Shown here: in pieces, positions 59,906-64,000 of the stretch
Layout of the letters: each line of letters opens with the position of its first letter
Position numbering within the stretch: position 1 is the stretch's first letter
Assembly (NCBI GenBank): GCA_026874595.1
Contig: CM049320.1
Location: 44,838,714-44,902,713, forward strand
Length of the DNA stretch: 64,000 nt
Source: Sipunculus nudus
Lineage: Eukaryota > Annelida > Sipuncula > Golfingiida > Sipunculidae
Direction of reading: 5' to 3'
Translations under genes and position numbers: made by a program
The notes under the pieces: generated by a model
Databases searched by the model: none
What the model was told of the DNA's origin: nothing
Seen by the model: the letters and a program-made list of their open reading frames with translations, nothing else

Positions 59906-60831
59906 CGTTCCTGGATGTCATCAGTCATATGTATCCTCTGATGGAGGAGTTTAAGATGCATACTTGTCTCTTAAAGGAACAGGTATTTTCTATATAACAT
60001 TTTGACCGAGCTAATAAATGAATGCCATTTAAAATCACCAACCTTAGGGTTTATCTCATTGACAGCAACAGGTATCCACAAAGAAAAGTGATAATGCCTT
60101 TTGTCTTGTTTTGAACATAACTGTTTGGTAAAATTTACTCGACCCTTTATGTCAATATATCAGATCTGAAGTTTTGGCTTGATTTGCATAGGTACATTTT
60201 CCATTTGCAATGTGGGGAACGAGGTCTTCGAAACCCCATGCACTTCCCAGCCCCCCCCCCCCATACACAAACACACATACACAAATATACAGACACTCGG
60301 TCCTTGCAGCGGGAATCACAGTATATATAGCCCCATACACCCCTCCAACATACATTTTCTCATATCTGTGGTTGATCAAGGACCCAATTCTCGAATTGAG
60401 ATTAGGATTTGGGGCATCTTTTGTTAGACCACAAAGCGCGGCTGTCAAATTGCACAGGACAGAGGGGGTAGGTCTGGATAGGAGTTGTGCATCTCCTGTG
60501 GGTGGTAAACTTTTACAATTTTCATTTAAAATATTAGCAATTTGAAGCACTTTGGTTATAAAAAACAGGGGATATTCTCACTTAAGAAACCATATAAAGG
60601 TAAAAACCTTTACCTTAACAGTTGTTAGGGGATTGGTGAACGCCCCCTGTACCCTCTTGGATCCTCCACTAGTTATTTCGAAATACAAAGTAAGTTATGA
60701 TTTTAATCGGTGAAACCTGCATGAATTTTTCTTTAATGGCTGGGTTCCACAATGTCGAGCATATGAGTATACAAGTCACATTATCGGTCATTTTTATACT
60801 TTAGGTATTTCTGAACATCTGCAAATTATTG
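59906..60831. other. Intron sequence, no gene recognised
   Basis: Overlapping frames on both strands at 60150-60550 lack domains and do not look coding. A 12-base C run lies at 60251-60262. Confidence 0.45.
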
Positions 60832-62170
60832 ATATTTAAGGAACTTCGAAAAAATTGTGACACCATACTGTTTATGACTGTTATTATTGCAGATTGAAAT
60901 TATAGAGTATATTTTAGGAAGAAATGAATTATTTATTTGCAGAATGTGGGGTATGTCATACATAGTATGTCTCCCACCAAATCATTCACACAGAGTTGAG
61001 ATAACCGTCATTGATAACCATCAACTACATAATTTCATAAAATAACAAAATACCCGGAAAATTTTAGTTTTCCCATGTTTTGGCAGAAAAGGGTTAAATC
61101 AATGTATTGTACACAATTGCAGCTACAACAACATCGATTTTGAAAAACTAAACATCCTGACTGTTAAAATGATAACACATTCAGCTTGATATACCTCTCG
61201 TAGGGGTGAACCAAATTGTGCCGGCCAAAACTGCTGCATTATATGTACTGGCTAGATATTAGATCAGTATTGTGTACGAAGTTGAAGTTATTGGCCTGAA
61301 CATCATGCACTATGTCAAAAATCAGAAACAATATTTACTCACTTAACATGATAAAATAAAAGAAAGAGACTTTTTTATCAGGTATATAGCTTTTTCAAAT
61401 CCAGATTCAATTGTGTGCCTCAAATTAGATCTGAATTTTGTAAAAGGTTTAAGTTATTAATTAAATTATTAAATCAGTACAAATTTGACCATGGGTCATC
61501 TTTTTCCCTAAAAAGCTAGAAAAAATAGGCTAGTTATTAATTTTTTAGGCTTTATTGTATTCACTTGCATTGTCTGGCTGCTAGCAGCCCACTTCTGGTA
61601 ACTGGAAGTCAGCTATTCCACAGTTCCTGATTTGTAATGGGTCACTGGGGGAGATCCCCTGCTATCAAAGGGTGTACTGCTATTTACATAACACCCCCGC
61701 CCAACCAAATGTTATGCAGTAATTGTATTTGTTTGAACCGTATTTCCTAAATTTTAATACTGTTTCCACTCCAATATACAAAACTTTTCTTGAAATAGTA
61801 ATTCAAGGAGTAATTCAGAAGATGCCATGTTGTGGAAATGTAGAATTTTTTTTTGAGTAATCAATTTACTACATTAATAACATAATTTTAACAAATTATG
61901 ATACAATAAATCCCATCAGTATGCTTAAATTTATTACATATGAGCCAAATAATGTATAAATAAAGGCAAAATTTAAAATTGTGAAGTTTTTTTTCAGATA
62001 GTTATTGTTTTGTTATATGTTTTTGGTGGTAAAAAATACATTTGTACGCATAATGTGTGTGCTATCTGACAAAATAAGGGGAATATGATGATTAATTAAG
62101 AATTGTGTATGAGATCAGTAATATTTAAGGAACTTCGAAAAAATCGTGACACAATACTGTTAATGACTGT
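60832..62170 (-). repeat. Dispersed repeat family, copy C, between 50-bp direct repeats
   Basis: Interior 61250-62110 is the inverse of copy A (28290-29300); 61060-61210 is the inverse of copy B. It is flanked by ATATTTAAGGAACTTCGAAA direct repeats, 50 bp with three differences (60832-60881 and 62121-62170). Confidence 0.75.
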
Positions 62171-62358
62171 ATACTCTAGTAAACCGAAACCCGCAATTAT
62201 CTATCGCAATAACCCTCAAAATTTTATCATCGAATCCCCCCCCCCCCCCCCGAACATGCAAGCCTAAGACAAATACCCCAATATAACAGACCTCAGACAT
62301 TTTACCTGTAATATCTACAGGTCGTTTCATTTTCTGATTTTACAATATATCTTTCCAG

Positions 62359-62481
62359 TTAACGCCCTATTTGGACATGGACCTCTTTGGAGTTGTTCAC
62401 AAGACCATCCTTGGAGGGCATCTAGTGTATGATAGCGGCAACTTCATGGAAAAACCAATGGGGAAATTAATATTGGACTGA
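62359..62481 (+). CDS. Allantoinase, terminal exon with stop codon
   Basis: After the pyrimidine-rich acceptor ATCTTTCCAG, 40 codons read 'LTPYLDMDLFGVVHKTILGG' and 'HLVYDSGNFMEKPMGKLILD' before TGA. 'LTPY', 'G.V..TI..G..VY' and 'G..S/NF...P.G' form the known allantoinase C-terminus. The exon starts in phase 0, compatible with the exon at 45507 but leaving a gap of about ten residues. The 3' untranslated region follows; no AATAAA is obvious in the next 150 bases. Confidence 0.9.
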   Translation, partial: LTPYLDMDLFGVVHKTILGGHLVYDSGNFMEKPMGKLILD

Positions 62482-63172
62482 AATAACGAGACCGATCGGA
62501 TTATGTTTTATCCATTTCAGAGGGAACACGAAGCAAAGACATTACTCTAAGGAAAACATATTTGAGATTGAAATGCCTTTGAGGATACCGCTCATGTTCA
62601 TTTGAATCCATGGACTACCAAGGTTTATTATGCACCTCCTGGGACTTTGGAGGTGGTATTTGATGCTAAGTGTGTCTAATATATAAATTGGGTTTTCACA
62701 TTTATAAGTTTTGGCTGAACAAATACAGCTTGTAAGTGCTTATATAACATGCTTAATATATTATATATTTTCAACTATAAAGAAGTAGAAGTTAACTATA
62801 TTGTATTGCATTCAGCCTGGGATATGTTTGATATCAAAACAACTGGTATTATTATTATTTTTTTTCATATTTGGTATAAATGGTCCTCAATATGTTCGTC
62901 AGCAAGGTTCAAATTGTAACGGCTGGACCCAGCAACTTCTAGCTGGAACCAAAAATCACCCTGGAAACTTGAAATCGATTCACTGCGACCTATATCCTCT
63001 GAGCTATGGGGTGTGTGTGCACTCCAGAATAATTAAAAAGTTGATACACAACCTCGATAATTAACGCATGAAATGTCATGTTTCTTGTTGCCGGAAATCT
63101 TCGATTTCTGCAAGCATGTTCGTCAGCTACGTATGTCTGTTTGTTTGTGTGTGTGTTTGTCTTGACTGTACA
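62482..63172. other. Downstream of allantoinase, no gene recognised
   Basis: Contains the untranslated end of allantoinase and AT-rich sequence. TGTGTTTG-type simple sequence lies just before the LINE fragment. Confidence 0.45.
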
Positions 63173-64000
63173 GGCCACAATTTCCTCTACTTTGATCGAT
63201 TTGATTTTTACTAATTGCCAAAGAAATCATTCCAGATCTGGCGTTATTCCGTGGTCTCTAAGTGACCATCAAATAATTTATGCACACCTTAATTACCATA
63301 TTAAGAATAATGTACATAAATATAAATTTGTCACCATCAAATCGTATAATCGGTACGACCCTAGTGCTTTCAGACAAGCCATTGAAGCTTCCGTCACATT
63401 TCGCTGTCTTTGTGATATACCGATTTGTGATCAGCCTTGGAACTCTGGCGTGATGAATTCTTAACTATCTGCAATGAGCATGCACCTTTGAAAACCTTTC
63501 GTGTTAAGCGTGACCGTAAAAATCCTTGGATGACTTGACACATTCAACAATTAATTTATCGTCGTGAAAGAGCTAGAAAAGTTGCCATAAAAAAAGGCAG
63601 TCCCGCCTTATGGAACTAATTTCGCATTCTACGTAACATTCGAGTGACCTGCGTAATAAGAACACTGAAAAAGGAAATTTTATCTTGATAAAATAAAATC
63701 ATCAACCTCTTCCAAACAAATGTGGCAAACTCTTAAACACCTGATTCAACCGAAAAATAGCTGCGAGCATAACTCTGTCAGCGTCACCGCCGACGAACAA
63801 AATGAATACTTTACCTTAATTGGAGAGAAATTTTCCAATACGTTTACCGACGAGCCACAAAAGCAATTCCATACAATTAATTCCTCTGATTCTACTTATG
63901 AGTTTGCACAAATTAATAGCCTTACTGTTCTTAATCATATGCAACAACTGAAAAGCAAACCTGACCTATACCTATTAAACATGTCTGGCATTTTGCTTTG
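63173..64000 (+). pseudogene. 5'-truncated APE-type LINE fragment
   Basis: One frame reads 'STLIDLIFTN' and 'GVIPWSLSDHQIIYAHLN', the end of an AP-type endonuclease (the 'SDH' motif). A second frame continues 'LTICNEHAPLKTFRVKRDRK' with 'NPWMT', the linker before reverse transcriptase in Jockey/CR1/L2-like LINEs. Further text ('FTLIGEKFSNTFTDEP') runs to the window edge. Several stops and frame changes show it is dead. It begins abruptly in the endonuclease, as 5'-truncated LINE copies do. Confidence 0.78.

Noticed and set aside
60070-60095. Candidate micro-exon of allantoinase containing IHKEK
   Set aside because: The acceptor and donor positions do not give phase 0 on both sides, and the donor would have to be in the wrong frame.
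60152-60550. Overlapping frames of 111 and 132 residues on both strands
   Set aside because: Antiparallel open frames in CACA-rich and C-run sequence are a composition effect; no motif in either.

Overview
This is repeat-dense, AT-rich animal DNA, most likely from a bivalve or other mollusc. The evidence is three spliced exons of a metazoan-type allantoinase, helitron-like elements with tandem-repeat cores of the kind known from bivalves, AGGTCA-rich interspersed repeats, and decayed gypsy, LINE, hAT and Academ-like transposons. No prokaryotic organisation is present.

The only cellular gene I can support is allantoinase (purine/ureide catabolism) on the + strand. Its exons lie at 14758-14896, 45507-45679 and 62359-62481, the last with the stop codon. 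They encode the C-terminal part of the enzyme. The gene starts upstream of the window or in exons I could not recognise, and one short exon between 45679 and 62359 appears to be missing from what I can see. Nearly everything else lies in its introns of about 30.6 and 16.7 kb or in upstream sequence.

Layout: 1-1440, 3' end of a gypsy element with its LTR; 2750-3398, hAT-type MITE with a perfect 8-bp target duplication; 4246-7392, a hairpin-bracketed repeat element; 8804-9892, a GC-rich element studded with CCGTACGG motifs; 10.1-14.45 kb, three tandem arrays (units about 110, 32 and 45 bp, the 32-bp array with a 480-bp higher-order repeat); 14758, allantoinase exon with a duplicated donor site; 16.0-23.6 kb, nested repeats holding a 5.6-kb LTR element; 24826-26560, helitron-like element with about nine 180-bp repeats; 28.3-30.6 kb, dispersed repeats; 30.6-34.9 kb, broken gypsy element on the - strand; 38.8-40.4 kb, a second gypsy relic; 43.5-44.4 kb, second copy of the repeat into which the LTR element inserted, still empty; 45507, exon; 47321, foldback; 48913-57141, an 8.2-kb Academ-like transposon (transposase, XPG-type nuclease, Cys8 finger) with long inverted repeats; 57291-58147, solo LTR; 58.5-59.9 kb, 43-bp minisatellite; 60.8-62.2 kb, dispersed repeat between 50-bp direct repeats; 62359, last exon; 63.17 kb to the end, 5'-truncated LINE.

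The most unusual object is the LTR element at 17896-23494. It has matching LTRs, a primer-binding-like site, a polypurine tract, an ATAC target duplication and a related empty site elsewhere in the window. Between the LTRs it carries a gag-like ORF, a CCHC-like knuckle and a TATDN2-like TatD nuclease pseudogene, and I see no reverse transcriptase or integrase. It may represent a retroelement lineage that acquired a TatD nuclease.
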